A stretch of DNA of 64,000 bases. Source: Variovorax sp. KBW07 (lineage in GTDB: Bacteria > Pseudomonadota > Gammaproteobacteria > Burkholderiales > Burkholderiaceae_C). Made by a program: the position numbers and the translations under genes. Shown here in pieces: positions 34,518 through 47,461 of this stretch (its first letter is position 1; the number at the start of each line of letters is the position of its first letter). The DNA lies in the NCBI RefSeq assembly GCF_003852515.1, contig NZ_QAJK01000026.1, positions 1-64,000 of the forward strand, written 5' to 3'. A model generated the notes under the pieces. The model saw nothing but the letters and a program-made list of their open reading frames with translations. It ran no database searches and had not been told where the DNA came from.

Positions 34518-36332
34518 TCAGTGCCTGCGATCGAGGCTCGCGGCGATGGACCGCGGAACCTTGATGCTCATGTCCAGCAGCATCTGTCCCATGCCCTTGC
34601 CCAGCGGGTCCATGCGCATCGACGACGGGCCGCCGCCGTCCAGCGCTTCGTGCAGCAGCAGGTTCATGGAGGCCGTGCCGGGCAGATGGAAACGCTCGAC
34701 CCTGCCGTGCATCAGGTGTGCGAAGTAGCCGCGCACCGCATCGGGCGTGACCTGGTCCCACAGCAATGGCAGCCACTCGGGGCGGCGGGCCACGAGGCCG
34801 ATGTTGGAAATATCGCCCTTGTCTCCGCTGCGCGCGTAGGCGAGGGCGATCAGCCGCACTTCTTCCTGGGCTTCGTCCGCGTCATGCCAGGCGTCGGGCG
34901 CGGCCGTGGGTGGTACGTCGGCGGTGCCGGTGCCTGGCGGAATGGCAACGGCATGGCGCTCCCCATCGAGCACGTACGCCACCGCGACGGCCCCCTTGTC
35001 CAGAGTGAATGCAAAGGGCTTGACCAACGGCGACACCGTGGGCCGGCCGCCCCCCGGGCTGGTGGTGCCAGGCGCACCGGATGTGGCCAAAGGCGCGATC
35101 TCGCGCGAGAACATTTCGAGCGCCGCCTTCTGTGGATGGTTGGCGACCACGCGCAGCATGACCTCGCGCACATGACGCGTGCGCGCATGTGGGCCGTACA
35201 GTGTTTCGGCTCCGATGACCTCGACGAAAGTCGAAGTGAAGGGCGGTTGCCCGCTCTCGCGCAGGATGTTGCCGGCCCGTTCGAGGATGGTTTCGCCGGT
35301 GCGCAGCGCCTTCTTTTCGGCGTCGAAGCCCACGATCACCAGACTGCCGGCGCAGCGGTAGCCGTCGAACTGCGTGGCCGACACCTTGTAGCCGGGCATC
35401 GGCGCACGCCCCTTGGCGGGGCTCACCCGCACACGGTCCGCGCCTTGCTGCTCGATCACCACGTCGCGGAAATCGCAGGTCACGTCGGGCAGCATGTAGG
35501 CAGCCGGGTCGCCGATCTCGTAGAGCATCTGCTCGGCGATGGCCGCGCGTATCACCTTGCCGCCGGTGCCCTCGGGCTTGGTGACGACGAAGCTGCCGTC
35601 GGCATGGCACTCGACGATGGGGAAGCCCATGTGGGCCCAGTCGGGAATGTCTTCCCAATCGGTGTGCAGGCCGCCCGTCGCCTGGCAACCGCATTCGATG
35701 ATGTGGCCGGCCAGGCTGCCGGAAGCCAGCAGGTCGAAGTCGTCGCTGCGCCAGCCGAACTCGTGCATCAAGGGGCCGAGCGTGACGGCGCTGTCGACGC
35801 ACCGGCCGGTGATCACCACGTCGGCGCCGGCCGCCAGCGCGGCGGCAATCGGCACGGCGCCCAGGTAGGCATTCGCGCTCAGCACTTTTTCGGGCAGCGC
35901 CTCTCCGGTGAACATGTCCTTGGCGCCGAGCCCGCGCAGCGCCGGCATCTTCGCGCTGAGGTCGTCGCCTTCCACCACCGCGACGCGCAGCGAAATGCCT
36001 TCGGCCTCGGCCAGCGCGCGCAACGCATCGGCACACCCCTGGGGGTTGATGCCGCCGGCATTGCTGATCACCTTGATGCCTTGCCGCTTGATCTCCTTGA
36101 GCACCGGCTTCATCGAGATGTCGACGAAGTCGGTGGCATAGCCCATTTCGGGTTTCCTGGCACGCGCGGCGGCCAGGATGGCCATGGTGGTCTCGGCCAG
36201 GAAGTCGAACACCAGGTAGTCGAGCCGGCCGTGTTTCACGAGCTGCGGCGCGGCCACCATGCTGTCGCCCCAGAAGCCTGAAGCGCCTCCGATGCGGACG
36301 ACTTTTTGTTCGGATGAAGAGGGGCGGGTCAT
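34518..36332 (-). CDS. atuA: AtuA-like protein (acyclic terpene utilisation, DUF1446)
   Basis: A 604-residue protein with the AtuA-type blocks VRIGGASGFWGDS, YLVFDFLAETTMAIL, KVISNAGGINP and VVITGRCVDSA, and a C-terminal LIALAYARSGDKGDISNIGLVARRP-like segment. AtuA is needed for growth on citronellol and geraniol in Pseudomonas aeruginosa; its exact reaction is unknown. It is first in a minus-strand operon with the binding protein and lipase, divergent from the TIGR03084-type gene across a 17-bp palindrome. Confidence 0.85.
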   Translation of the reverse strand: MTRPSSSEQKVVRIGGASGFWGDSMVAAPQLVKHGRLDYLVFDFLAETTMAILAAARARKPEMGYATDFVDISMKPVLKEIKRQGIKVISNAGGINPQGCADALRALAEAEGISLRVAVVEGDDLSAKMPALRGLGAKDMFTGEALPEKVLSANAYLGAVPIAAALAAGADVVITGRCVDSAVTLGPLMHEFGWRSDDFDLLASGSLAGHIIECGCQATGGLHTDWEDIPDWAHMGFPIVECHADGSFVVTKPEGTGGKVIRAAIAEQMLYEIGDPAAYMLPDVTCDFRDVVIEQQGADRVRVSPAKGRAPMPGYKVSATQFDGYRCAGSLVIVGFDAEKKALRTGETILERAGNILRESGQPPFTSTFVEVIGAETLYGPHARTRHVREVMLRVVANHPQKAALEMFSREIAPLATSGAPGTTSPGGGRPTVSPLVKPFAFTLDKGAVAVAYVLDGERHAVAIPPGTGTADVPPTAAPDAWHDADEAQEEVRLIALAYARSGDKGDISNIGLVARRPEWLPLLWDQVTPDAVRGYFAHLMHGRVERFHLPGTASMNLLLHEALDGGGPSSMRMDPLGKGMGQMLLDMSIKVPRSIAASLDRRH

Positions 36333-36365
36333 GCGTGTTTTCCTGGGGGGTCTGATCGAAAAGTC

Positions 36366-36397
36366 AGCTTATCCAGCGCGCCTGCAAAACGCTTGCG
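36366..36397 (-). promoter_or_regulatory. CGC-AAGCGT promoter of the atuA-like operon
   Basis: On the minus strand CGC-AAGCGT is followed by 17 bp and TAAGCT. The -10 lies 34 bp before the atuA start. Its -35 lies in the left arm of the shared palindrome. Confidence 0.55.
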
Positions 36398-36432
36398 CCG
36401 AAGCGCTGTGTTGCGCAGCGCTTCGGCGCAAG
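36392..36432. promoter_or_regulatory. 17-bp perfect inverted repeat spanning two divergent -35 elements
   Basis: Arms CTTGCGCCGAAGCGCTG (36392-36408) and its exact complement (36416-36432) are separated by 7 bp. Each arm contains the CGCAAG of one of two back-to-back promoters, so a dimeric regulator bound here would control both directions. Confidence 0.65.
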
Positions 36433-36458
36433 ACCTGCCGGCCTTCGTTCGGTAGCCT
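36427..36458 (+). promoter_or_regulatory. CGC-AAGACC promoter of the TIGR03084-type gene
   Basis: CGC-AAGACC, 17 bp, TAGCCT. The start codon lies 54 bp downstream. Its -35 lies in the right arm of the palindrome. Confidence 0.6.
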
Positions 36459-36511
36459 CGCGTCAATCATGGCGTGTGCCGACCGCCACGCCTGAAAAAA
36501 GGACCGATGCG

Positions 36512-37318
36512 ATGAGAGAGACAACCGACGACCTGCGTGCCGAATACAAGGGGCTGGCCGACCTGGCGCGCACCCTGAGCCCCGCGCAGTGGAACGAGAC
36601 CACCGCCTTCTACGGATGGACGGCCTGGGACGAAATCGCGCACACCTGCTTCTTCGACGAAACCGCGCTGCTGTCGGCCACCGACACCGACGCCTTTGCC
36701 CGCGATGCCGCGGGCTTGATGGCCCGGATTGCGGCGGGCAAGGAAATCAGCGCCATCGCGCGCGAAAAATACGGCCACCTCGATGGTGCGGCGCTGCTGG
36801 CCCGGTGGGAGCCGATCGCCATGCGGCTCGTGGACGCACTGCAGCCTCTGGACCCCAAGGCGCGCCTGCCCTGGTACGGGCCCAGCATGAGCGCGCTGTC
36901 GTTCGCTTCCGCCCGGGTGATGGAAGTCTGGGCGCACGGCCAGGACGTGTGGGACCTGATGCGGCGCGAACGGCCCGCTACCGCGCGGCTGAAGCACATC
37001 GCCCACATCGGCGTGAACACCTTCGGCTGGACCTTCGTCAATCGCAAGCTGCCGGTGCCAGGCCCTGCACCGCGCGTCGAGCTCGAGGCGCCCGATGGCG
37101 GCACGTGGACCTGGGGCGACGTGAGTGCCGAGGAGTTCGTGCGCGGATCGGCAACAGACTTCTGCCTTGTCGTCACGCAGCGGCGCCATGTGGCCGACAC
37201 GGCACTGCGCTACAGCGACGGCGCGGCGCGGCAATGGCTGTCGATGGCGCAGTGCTTTGCCGGCCCTCCGGCGGACGGCCCGGCGCCGGGCGTGCGCAAG
37301 GTGGTGTACGTACCTTGA
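36512..37318 (+). CDS. TIGR03084/DinB-like metal-binding family protein
   Basis: A 268-residue helical protein with DinB/mycothiol-isomerase-like features: WTAWDEIAHTCFFDETAL near 34-52 and VMEVWAHGQDVWDLM near 130-145, whose histidines could bind a metal. The family is named but its reaction is unknown; related proteins are thiol-dependent transferases or isomerases. It is divergent from the atuA-like operon and overlaps the next gene by its stop. Confidence 0.78.
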   Translation: MRETTDDLRAEYKGLADLARTLSPAQWNETTAFYGWTAWDEIAHTCFFDETALLSATDTDAFARDAAGLMARIAAGKEISAIAREKYGHLDGAALLARWEPIAMRLVDALQPLDPKARLPWYGPSMSALSFASARVMEVWAHGQDVWDLMRRERPATARLKHIAHIGVNTFGWTFVNRKLPVPGPAPRVELEAPDGGTWTWGDVSAEEFVRGSATDFCLVVTQRRHVADTALRYSDGAARQWLSMAQCFAGPPADGPAPGVRKVVYVP

Positions 37319-38184
37319 CCGGGCTGCCGCTGACGCTCGACCTGCAGGCGCCGATCGACGCCGCGCTGGCACGTCTTCGCGAGGGCAGCGGTGCGCATTG
37401 CCTCTCGGACCATTCGTTCTCCAATCTCTATCTGTTCCGCGAGGTTCACAGCTACCGCTTTCTTCCGGGAGAGTGGCCTTGCATTTCGGGTCTTGCTTAC
37501 GACGGCAGCCGGCACCTGATGCCGCTGTTCGAGCCTGCCGCGGCGCCCCGCGATGTGTGGGCCGAACTGCTGCAAGGGCACGGGCATGTCTATCCGGTGG
37601 CGGCGCGCCATGCCGATGGGCTTCCGACCGGCCTGTTCGAGATCTCCGATTCGCGCGACGACGCGGACTATTTATTCGCCGCTTCCGATTTCGTCGACTA
37701 CCCCGGACGCGCGCTGGCCAAGAAGCGCAATCTCCTGCGGCAGTTTCACGCGGCGCATGTTCCACATGCCGAGCCATTCAGCGACGAACTCGCGGAGGCG
37801 GCCCGGCAGGTGTTGCGCGGCTGGATGGCGCAGAAAGAAAAGAACCCGGGCGAAGCCGACGAAGCCGCCTGTTTGGAGGCCATCGCGTTGCATGCGCGCT
37901 TCGGGCTCGAAGGCTTCGTGTATTTCGCCGAAGGGCAGCCGATGGGGTTCGTGCTGGCGCAGGAACTGCAGCCGGGCGTTTTCGTGATGCGTTTCGCCAA
38001 GGGACTCGACAGCCACGCCGGCCTCTATCCCTTCATGTTCCAGCATTTCTGCCGCGAATTTGCGCGGCCTGTGGCATGGCTCAATTTCGAGCAGGACTTG
38101 GGCATCGCGGGGTTCCGCCGCAGCAAGCTGTCTTATCAGCCGAGGGCGCTGCTGTCCAAGTTCCGTTTGCGTTTGCGGGCCTGA
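37315..38184 (+). CDS. DUF2156 / phosphatidylglycerol-lysyltransferase-domain protein
   Basis: A 289-residue GNAT-fold protein similar to the C-terminal domain of lysylphosphatidylglycerol synthases (COG4866). Blocks HCLSDHSFSNLYLFREVH, KKRNLLRQF and LNFEQDLGIAGFRRSKLSY are typical. The best start is a TTG at 37315 that overlaps the previous stop (TTGA), with AAGGTGG upstream, so translation is probably coupled. The family's role is unknown; the last block is usually conserved. Confidence 0.82.
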   Translation: MTGLPLTLDLQAPIDAALARLREGSGAHCLSDHSFSNLYLFREVHSYRFLPGEWPCISGLAYDGSRHLMPLFEPAAAPRDVWAELLQGHGHVYPVAARHADGLPTGLFEISDSRDDADYLFAASDFVDYPGRALAKKRNLLRQFHAAHVPHAEPFSDELAEAARQVLRGWMAQKEKNPGEADEAACLEAIALHARFGLEGFVYFAEGQPMGFVLAQELQPGVFVMRFAKGLDSHAGLYPFMFQHFCREFARPVAWLNFEQDLGIAGFRRSKLSYQPRALLSKFRLRLRA

Positions 38185-38205
38185 CCCCGCATCGCAGCGA
38201 CTGCG

Positions 38206-38237
38206 CGCAAGACGTTGCGCACCGCTTTGCCTAAGCT
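38206..38237 (+). promoter_or_regulatory. CGC-AAGACG promoter of the carboxylase operon
   Basis: CGC-AAGACG, 17 bp, TAAGCT. The start codon lies 29 bp downstream. Confidence 0.6.
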
Positions 38238-38265
38238 GCTTTCCATACATCCAAGGCAGCAGCAA

Positions 38266-39885
<1,620 letters not shown>

Positions 39886-39904
39886 GAAAAAGAAGAAAGA
39901 CACC

Positions 39905-41059
39905 ATGCAACTGACACCCGAACACGAAGCACTGCGCGACACGCTCAAGCGATTCATCGCGCAGGAAATCAATCCGCACGTGGACGAATGGGAAAAGGCA
40001 GAGATCTTCCCGGCCCACCAGGTGTTTCGCCGCATGGGCGAACTCGGGCTGCTGGGCCTGACCATGCCGGTGGAAAACGGCGGTGCGGGCCTCGACCATT
40101 CGTATTCGGCCCTGATGGCCGAGACCCTCGCGGAAGTCAATTGCGGCGGCGTGCCGCTGGCCATCGGCCTGCAGACCGACATGGCGACACCGGCATTGGC
40201 GCATCGCGGCAGCAAGGAGCTGCGCGACGAATTCCTCACGCCGGCCATCGCGGGCGAGTACGTGGCCTGCCTGGGCGTGTCCGAAGTCGGCAGCGGATCG
40301 GACGTGGCGTCGATCAAGACCACGGCCCGCAAGGACGGTGGCGACTACGTCATCAACGGCGGAAAGATGTGGACGACCAGCGGAACGCAGGCCGATTTCT
40401 GCTGCGTGCTGGCCAATACCTCCGACGGTGCGGCGCATCGCAACAAGTCGCTGATCGTCGTCCCGATGAAGACGCCGGGCGTGTCTGTTGCACGCAAGCT
40501 GAAGAAGCTGGGCATGCACGCCTCGGACACCGCGCAACTGCACTTCGACGAGGTGCGCGTGCCGCAGCGTTACCGCATTGGCGAGGAGGGCATGGGCTTC
40601 ATGTACCAGATGGAGCAGTTCCAGGTCGAGCGGCTGTGGGGCGCGCTCAACAACGCCGGCATGGCCCAGCGCGCGATCGACATCACCATCGACTACACGC
40701 GCGAGCGCAAGGCCTTCGGCCGCTCCATCCTCGACAACCAATGGGTGCACTACAAGCTGGCCGAACTGCAGACTGAGGTGTCGTGCCTCAAGGCGATCTG
40801 CTGGCAGGCGGTGGAAGAAATGGTCGCGGGCCGGGACGCCACGCGCACCGCCACCGTGGCCAAGCTCAAGGCCGGCCGCGTCATGCGCGAAGTGGCCGAC
40901 GGCTGCCTCCAGTTCTGGGGCGGCATGGGCTTCATGGACGAGAGTCACATCACGCGCATCTTCCGCGACGGCCGGCTGACCTCCATCGGCGGCGGTGCCG
41001 ACGAGGTCATGTTGCAGATCCTCAGCAAGTTCATGGGCACCTTTCCCAAGTCGGCCTGA
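39905..41059 (+). CDS. atuD: Acyl-CoA dehydrogenase (citronellyl-CoA dehydrogenase-like)
   Basis: A 384-residue flavoprotein. FAD/substrate blocks GVSEVGSGSDVASIKTTA and MWTTSGTQADF, and the C-terminal QFWGGMGFMDE with RIFRDGRLTSIGGGADEVM, are typical of long or branched acyl-CoA dehydrogenases. In the atu pathway AtuD oxidises citronellyl-CoA to geranyl-CoA. It starts 19 bp after the carboxylase beta gene. The pathway role rests on gene order. Confidence 0.88.
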   Translation: MQLTPEHEALRDTLKRFIAQEINPHVDEWEKAEIFPAHQVFRRMGELGLLGLTMPVENGGAGLDHSYSALMAETLAEVNCGGVPLAIGLQTDMATPALAHRGSKELRDEFLTPAIAGEYVACLGVSEVGSGSDVASIKTTARKDGGDYVINGGKMWTTSGTQADFCCVLANTSDGAAHRNKSLIVVPMKTPGVSVARKLKKLGMHASDTAQLHFDEVRVPQRYRIGEEGMGFMYQMEQFQVERLWGALNNAGMAQRAIDITIDYTRERKAFGRSILDNQWVHYKLAELQTEVSCLKAICWQAVEEMVAGRDATRTATVAKLKAGRVMREVADGCLQFWGGMGFMDESHITRIFRDGRLTSIGGGADEVMLQILSKFMGTFPKSA

Positions 41060-41098
41060 GCAGCCGCTCCTGTCGTCTCTTTTTCGGACCACGCTTTC

Positions 41099-43107
<2,009 letters not shown>

Positions 43108-43111
<4 letters not shown>

Positions 43112-43908
43112 GAGACACGACGATCGCCGCCGGCACCGCGCCGGTGGTTCTTCTTGAAAAGCGCGACCGCGCGTTCTGGATCACCATCAACCGCCCCGAC
43201 AAGCGCAACGCCATCAGCAAGGATGTGGTCGCAGGCATCCGCGAGGGCTATCGGCAGGCCCACGCCGACCCGGAAGTGCGCGTGATCGTGCTGACCGCCG
43301 CGGGCGACAAGGCGTTCTGCGCCGGTGGCGATCTGCAGCCGGGTGCGGCGTTCAGCTTCGACCACTCCAGGCCCAACGTGGAATATGCCGACCTGCTGCG
43401 CGATGCGCAGAACGCCACCCTGCCCAGCATCGCGCGGGTCAACGGCGTGTGCATGGCCGGCGGTTTCGGCCTGCTGTGCATGACCGACATGGCCATCGCG
43501 GCGGACCACGTGCAGTTCGGCCTGCCCGAGGTGAAGATCGGACTCTTTCCGATGCAGGTGCTGAGCGTGCTCAACGGCGTTGCGCCGCGCCGCAAGGTGC
43601 GCGAATGGTGCATCACGGGCGAGCCCTTCGACGCCGAGGAAGCCAGGAAAAACGGATTGCTGAACTACGTGGTGCCGGCCGCCGAGCTGGACGCCAAGAC
43701 CCAGTGGCTCATCGACCGGCTGGCCGGCAAGTCGCCGACCGCCATTCGCCGTGGCAAGTACGCCATGCGGGCCATGGACGCGATGTCTTTCGACGAAAGC
43801 ATTGCCTACACCGAGAGCCAGATCGCCCTCATGGCCATGACGGAAGACGCCAGGGAAGGGCTGGCGTCATTCAACGAGAAGCGCAAGCCGGTATGGACGG
43901 GGCGCTGA
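43108..43908 (+). CDS. atuE: Enoyl-CoA hydratase (isohexenylglutaconyl-CoA hydratase-like)
   Basis: A 266-residue crotonase: ITINRPDKRNAIS, oxyanion blocks FCAGGDLQPG and GVCMAGGFGLLCMTDMAIA, and LPEVKIGLFPMQVLSVL. In atu or liu pathways this step adds water to the carboxylated product. It is coupled to the alpha subunit through ATGA. The length equals AtuE as I recall (265). Confidence 0.85.
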
Positions 43909-44057
43909 GGGCGCCGGGCAGCCTGAGCGAGCTATCGGAAATGCTATGGACGACCGCCATCCACCGCCGCGAGAATCGGTGGAGACGACCCACGGGGCAT
44001 GCCAGCCTGGCAGGCCGCGGTGGGGCGCCATCGGTCAAGCCAAGCAAGGAGACGCTC

Positions 44058-44888
44058 ATGCCCCATCACCCAGAACCCGCGGAAAGCCCCCCGGTTGCCG
44101 CGCAGGCGACGGGGCCGGCACGGCCGGATTCGATGATGTGGCTGAACGTCGACCGCGTGGTGTATGTCGGCCTGGTCGGCGAGCCGATGGTTCGGGAGCT
44201 GGGCGCGTATTCCATCTACGTGTCGCTGAGCAAGACGCACCGCATTTCCATCGAGGGCGGGCCGTGGCAGGAGGCGGAACTCTCGGTGGTGCCGCCATAT
44301 GTTTCGCATTCCCTCGTGTCGGGCGACCGCATGATCTGCGACATCTTGATCGAGGCCGACAGCGTGGCGCTCGACCAGTTGCCCGCGTTCATTGCCAACG
44401 GACGGGGCGCGGTGCCGGCGCCTGAAACGGCGAGCGCGCTGCGCGGCGCGCTCGAACGTTTTCAGGGCGGAACGGCCCGGCAGACGCTGCACACGGCCGA
44501 TTTCGACCAGTGCTTTTTCGGCCAGGCGCTGGCGCCGCGTGCCATCGACCGGCGCATCCGCGCGGTGCTGGCGAAGATCAAGGACGACCCGAACAGCCAC
44601 ACCTCGGCACAGGATTGCGCCGAGGTCTCGCACCTTTCGGTGTCGCGCTTCCTGCATCTTTTCAAGACCGAGACCGGCACGTCGTTTCGCAGCTTTCGCA
44701 CCTGGCAACGGGCGCGCAGCGTTCTCTACTACGTGACGCAGGACGCGAACCTTGCGCAGATCGCGCTCGACGTGGGCTATCCGGACTCGACCCATTTCAG
44801 CCATTCGGTACGGCAGGTCTACGGACTGACGCCGAAGTCGATCTTCGCGGTCGGCCGCAAGATCGATGTGCATGGCCGCGTGGCTTAG
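44058..44888 (+). CDS. AraC-family transcription regulator
   Basis: A 276-residue regulator with an N-terminal ligand region and a C-terminal double HTH (about 175-270: HLSVSRFLHLFKTETGTSFR, then ARSVLYYVTQDANLAQIALD, then VGYPDSTHFSHSVRQVYGLT). The start has AAGGAG. It sits inside the plus-strand catabolic array and is the only local regulator of the atu-like genes; P. aeruginosa uses a TetR (AtuR) instead. Confidence 0.9.
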   Translation: MPHHPEPAESPPVAAQATGPARPDSMMWLNVDRVVYVGLVGEPMVRELGAYSIYVSLSKTHRISIEGGPWQEAELSVVPPYVSHSLVSGDRMICDILIEADSVALDQLPAFIANGRGAVPAPETASALRGALERFQGGTARQTLHTADFDQCFFGQALAPRAIDRRIRAVLAKIKDDPNSHTSAQDCAEVSHLSVSRFLHLFKTETGTSFRSFRTWQRARSVLYYVTQDANLAQIALDVGYPDSTHFSHSVRQVYGLTPKSIFAVGRKIDVHGRVA

Positions 44889-44912
44889 TTGGCGCGGCAC
44901 AGGAGACATTCA

Positions 44913-45737
44913 ATGCAAGTGAATTTTGATTTCAGCGGACAGCACGTGGTCGTTTTCGGCGGCACCACGGGCATCAATTTCGGCATCGCGCATGCCTTTG
45001 CACGGCAGGGCGCCAGCCTGACGGTGGTGAGCCGCAAGCCCGAGAACGTCGAGGCCGCGACCACCGAGCTGCGCAGCTACGGCGGCAAGGTGCACGGCGT
45101 GAGCGCGGACGTGCGCGACTTCGATGCCGTGGGGCGCGCGCTGCAGGCGTCCGTCGATCGCTTCGGCCTCATCGACACGCTGGTGTCGGGGGCGGCGGGC
45201 AATTTTCTCTGCGAAGCCAAGGACATGTCGTCCAACGGATTCAAGGTGGTGGTCGACATCGACCTGGTCGGGAGTTTCCACGTGCTGCGCCAGGCCCACG
45301 CGCACCTGAAGAAACCGGGTGCGTCGGTCATCAACATCACCGCGCCGCAGTCGTTCATTCCCATGCGCTACCAGGCGCATGCCTGCGCTGCAAAGGCCGG
45401 CGTCGATCAGCTCACGCGGGTGCTGGCGCTGGAGTGGGGCGGAGAGGGCATTCGCATCAACTCGATCTCTCCCGGCCCTATCGATGGCACCGAGGGCTTT
45501 CGCAAGTTGATGGCGCCGGCACCATCGGAGCGCGAGAGGGCGCGCAACGCCGTGCCGCTCAAGCGCTTCGGCAGCCTCGACGACGTCGCCAACCTGGCCT
45601 TGTTCCTGGCGTCGCCGTTTGCCGGCTACATCTCCGGCGCATTGATTCCGTGCGACGGCGGCGGGGCCATGGAAAGCGTCAAGCCCGCGCTGGAATCGGC
45701 GGGGGACGAGGCAACCGCGTCCGCTGCAAAGGCGTAG
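44913..45737 (+). CDS. SDR of the 2,4-dienoyl-CoA reductase type
   Basis: A 274-residue short-chain dehydrogenase with VVVFGGTTGINFGIAHAFA (cofactor), VSGAAGNFLCEA and NSISPGPIDGTEG. The canonical catalytic Tyr at K minus 4 is absent (HACAAKAGV), as in 2,4-dienoyl-CoA reductases, which use another Tyr; Y seven residues before the Lys is a candidate. It corresponds in position to AtuG/AtuB-type genes. Start ATG 44913 has AGGAG upstream. Confidence 0.82.
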   Translation: MQVNFDFSGQHVVVFGGTTGINFGIAHAFARQGASLTVVSRKPENVEAATTELRSYGGKVHGVSADVRDFDAVGRALQASVDRFGLIDTLVSGAAGNFLCEAKDMSSNGFKVVVDIDLVGSFHVLRQAHAHLKKPGASVINITAPQSFIPMRYQAHACAAKAGVDQLTRVLALEWGGEGIRINSISPGPIDGTEGFRKLMAPAPSERERARNAVPLKRFGSLDDVANLALFLASPFAGYISGALIPCDGGGAMESVKPALESAGDEATASAAKA

Positions 45738-45784
45738 CGCATTCGCCAGAAGCGGGAGTGGCGCGAAGTAGCTTGACGACTCGA

Positions 45785-45816
45785 CGCAAGACGTCGCGCA
45801 CCGGCCAAAGTAGCCT
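45785..45816 (+). promoter_or_regulatory. CGC-AAGACG promoter of the acyl-CoA synthetase gene
   Basis: CGC-AAGACG, 17 bp, TAGCCT. The start codon lies 22 bp downstream with AAAAGGAG between. Confidence 0.62.
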
Positions 45817-45837
45817 TCGTGCAAAAGGAGACAAGCC

Positions 45838-47424
45838 ATGGAAATTTCACTCGACGCGCTGCAAAAACGTATTCGGCGGATTGCACTCGGGGACGTAATG
45901 CACCGCTCGGCGCGTCGCTTCGGCGAACGCACCGCACTGATCGACGGGGACACGCGCGCGTCGTACCGGGAGCTCGACGAGGCAGCCAACCGGTTCGCCC
46001 ACTACCTGTTGGGGCAGGGCGCAGGGGAGGGCGGCCCTGTCGGCATGCTGTGCAGCAACTCCATCGAGATGATCAGCGCCATATTGGGCATCCACAAGGC
46101 GGGGCGGGTCTGGGTGCCAATCAACACCGCGCTGGCGCCGGAGGCCATCGGCTACATCCTCGACCACGCGGAAGTCCGCTCCCTGGTGATCGACGCAGCT
46201 TTCTACGCCAGGCCGGAGCTGCGCGAACTGGTCGAGTCCAGGGGCATCGTTCCCATCCTCGTATGCCCCGCGGACAAAGTTCCGGCCTCGGCTGCATTGA
46301 CCGTGAACCAGTTGATTGCCAGCGGGCCGGTCACATTGCCCGAGGTCGAAATCGACAGCGACCAACTGGCGCTGATCATGTACACCAGCGGCACGACCGG
46401 CAAGCAGAAGGGCGTGATGCACTCGCATGCCTCGGTGTATGCCGCGTTGACCTCGAGCGCGATCGCCTGGCACAGCAGTACCACCGGCGATGTCTGGAGC
46501 GGCATGCTGCCTCTGTTCCACATCGGGCAGTACACGGTCATGATGACTCTGCTGGCCGTCGGCGGCACGATGCTGGTGCAGCGCGGCTTCGATCCGGGCG
46601 CCATGCTCGAAGCGATCGAGCGCCACAAAGTGACGGTGATCGCCGCGCTACCGATGATGTATGCGGCAATGCTTTCGCACCCCGACAAGCCCAGGCGCGA
46701 CCTGAGCAGCCTGCGCCTGTGCATCTATGCCATGGCACCGATGTCGAAGGCGCTGGTGCTCAAGATGCTCGACGAGTTCTGTCCGAACCTCATGCAGCCC
46801 GGCGGGCAGACCGAGGTCATTGCGCCCGCCACGGTCTTCGAGGCCCACGAGCAGCGCAAGCGCTTCGGCGCGTACTGGGGCGTCGCCACCACAGCCAACG
46901 AAGTCGCGGTCATGGGCGACGACGGCCGGTTGCTGGAACGCGGCGAGGTCGGCGAGATCGTGTTCCGCGGTCCGAGCGTGATGCTCGGCTACTACAAGGA
47001 CCCGGAAGCAACGGCGGCCGCGTGGCGGCACGGATGGCACCACTCAGGCGACCTGGGCATGTTCGACCAGGACGGGCAGTTGCTCTTCATGGACCGCCTG
47101 AAGGACATGATCAAGTCGGGCGGCGAGAACGTGCCGTCCATCAAGGTCGAGGAAGTGCTGCTGCGCCACCCGGCGGTGTTCAACGTGGCCGTGGTCGGGC
47201 TGCCGCATGATCGCTGGGGCGAAGCGATCACTGCTTTCATCGTGCTCAGGCCCGGGACGGCGGCAACGCCGGACGATGTGATCGCCCATTGCCAAGGGCA
47301 GCTCGGCGGTTTCGAAGTGCCCAAGGACATCGTTTTCGTGCCGGCACTTCCCATGACGCCGACAGGCAAGATCCAGAAGTTCGAGCTGCGCCGGGCGAAC
47401 CTGGCGTACTACGAAAAGGGGTGA
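45838..47424 (+). CDS. AMP-forming acyl-CoA synthetase
   Basis: A 528-residue ANL-superfamily ligase that activates a carboxylic acid as its CoA thioester. The phosphate loop is YTSGTTGKQKG from residue 182. Also present are PLFHIGQYT, GGQTE, the hinge DRLKDMIKSGGENV and the C-terminal PTGKIQK lysine. In the terpene pathway this role belongs to AtuH (citronellic or geranic acid), but the substrate is not evident. It has its own promoter. Confidence 0.92.
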   Translation: MEISLDALQKRIRRIALGDVMHRSARRFGERTALIDGDTRASYRELDEAANRFAHYLLGQGAGEGGPVGMLCSNSIEMISAILGIHKAGRVWVPINTALAPEAIGYILDHAEVRSLVIDAAFYARPELRELVESRGIVPILVCPADKVPASAALTVNQLIASGPVTLPEVEIDSDQLALIMYTSGTTGKQKGVMHSHASVYAALTSSAIAWHSSTTGDVWSGMLPLFHIGQYTVMMTLLAVGGTMLVQRGFDPGAMLEAIERHKVTVIAALPMMYAAMLSHPDKPRRDLSSLRLCIYAMAPMSKALVLKMLDEFCPNLMQPGGQTEVIAPATVFEAHEQRKRFGAYWGVATTANEVAVMGDDGRLLERGEVGEIVFRGPSVMLGYYKDPEATAAAWRHGWHHSGDLGMFDQDGQLLFMDRLKDMIKSGGENVPSIKVEEVLLRHPAVFNVAVVGLPHDRWGEAITAFIVLRPGTAATPDDVIAHCQGQLGGFEVPKDIVFVPALPMTPTGKIQKFELRRANLAYYEKG

Positions 47425-47425
47425 T

Positions 47426-47461
47426 GGGCCTGACCGGCCCAGGCCCTCGCGTCCGGTTTTT
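47426..47461. terminator. Possible terminator between convergent genes
   Basis: GGGCCT-N9-AGGCCC forms a hairpin in the gap between the synthetase and hydrolase stops, followed ten bases later by TTTTT. Spacing to the T-run is longer than usual. Confidence 0.4.
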
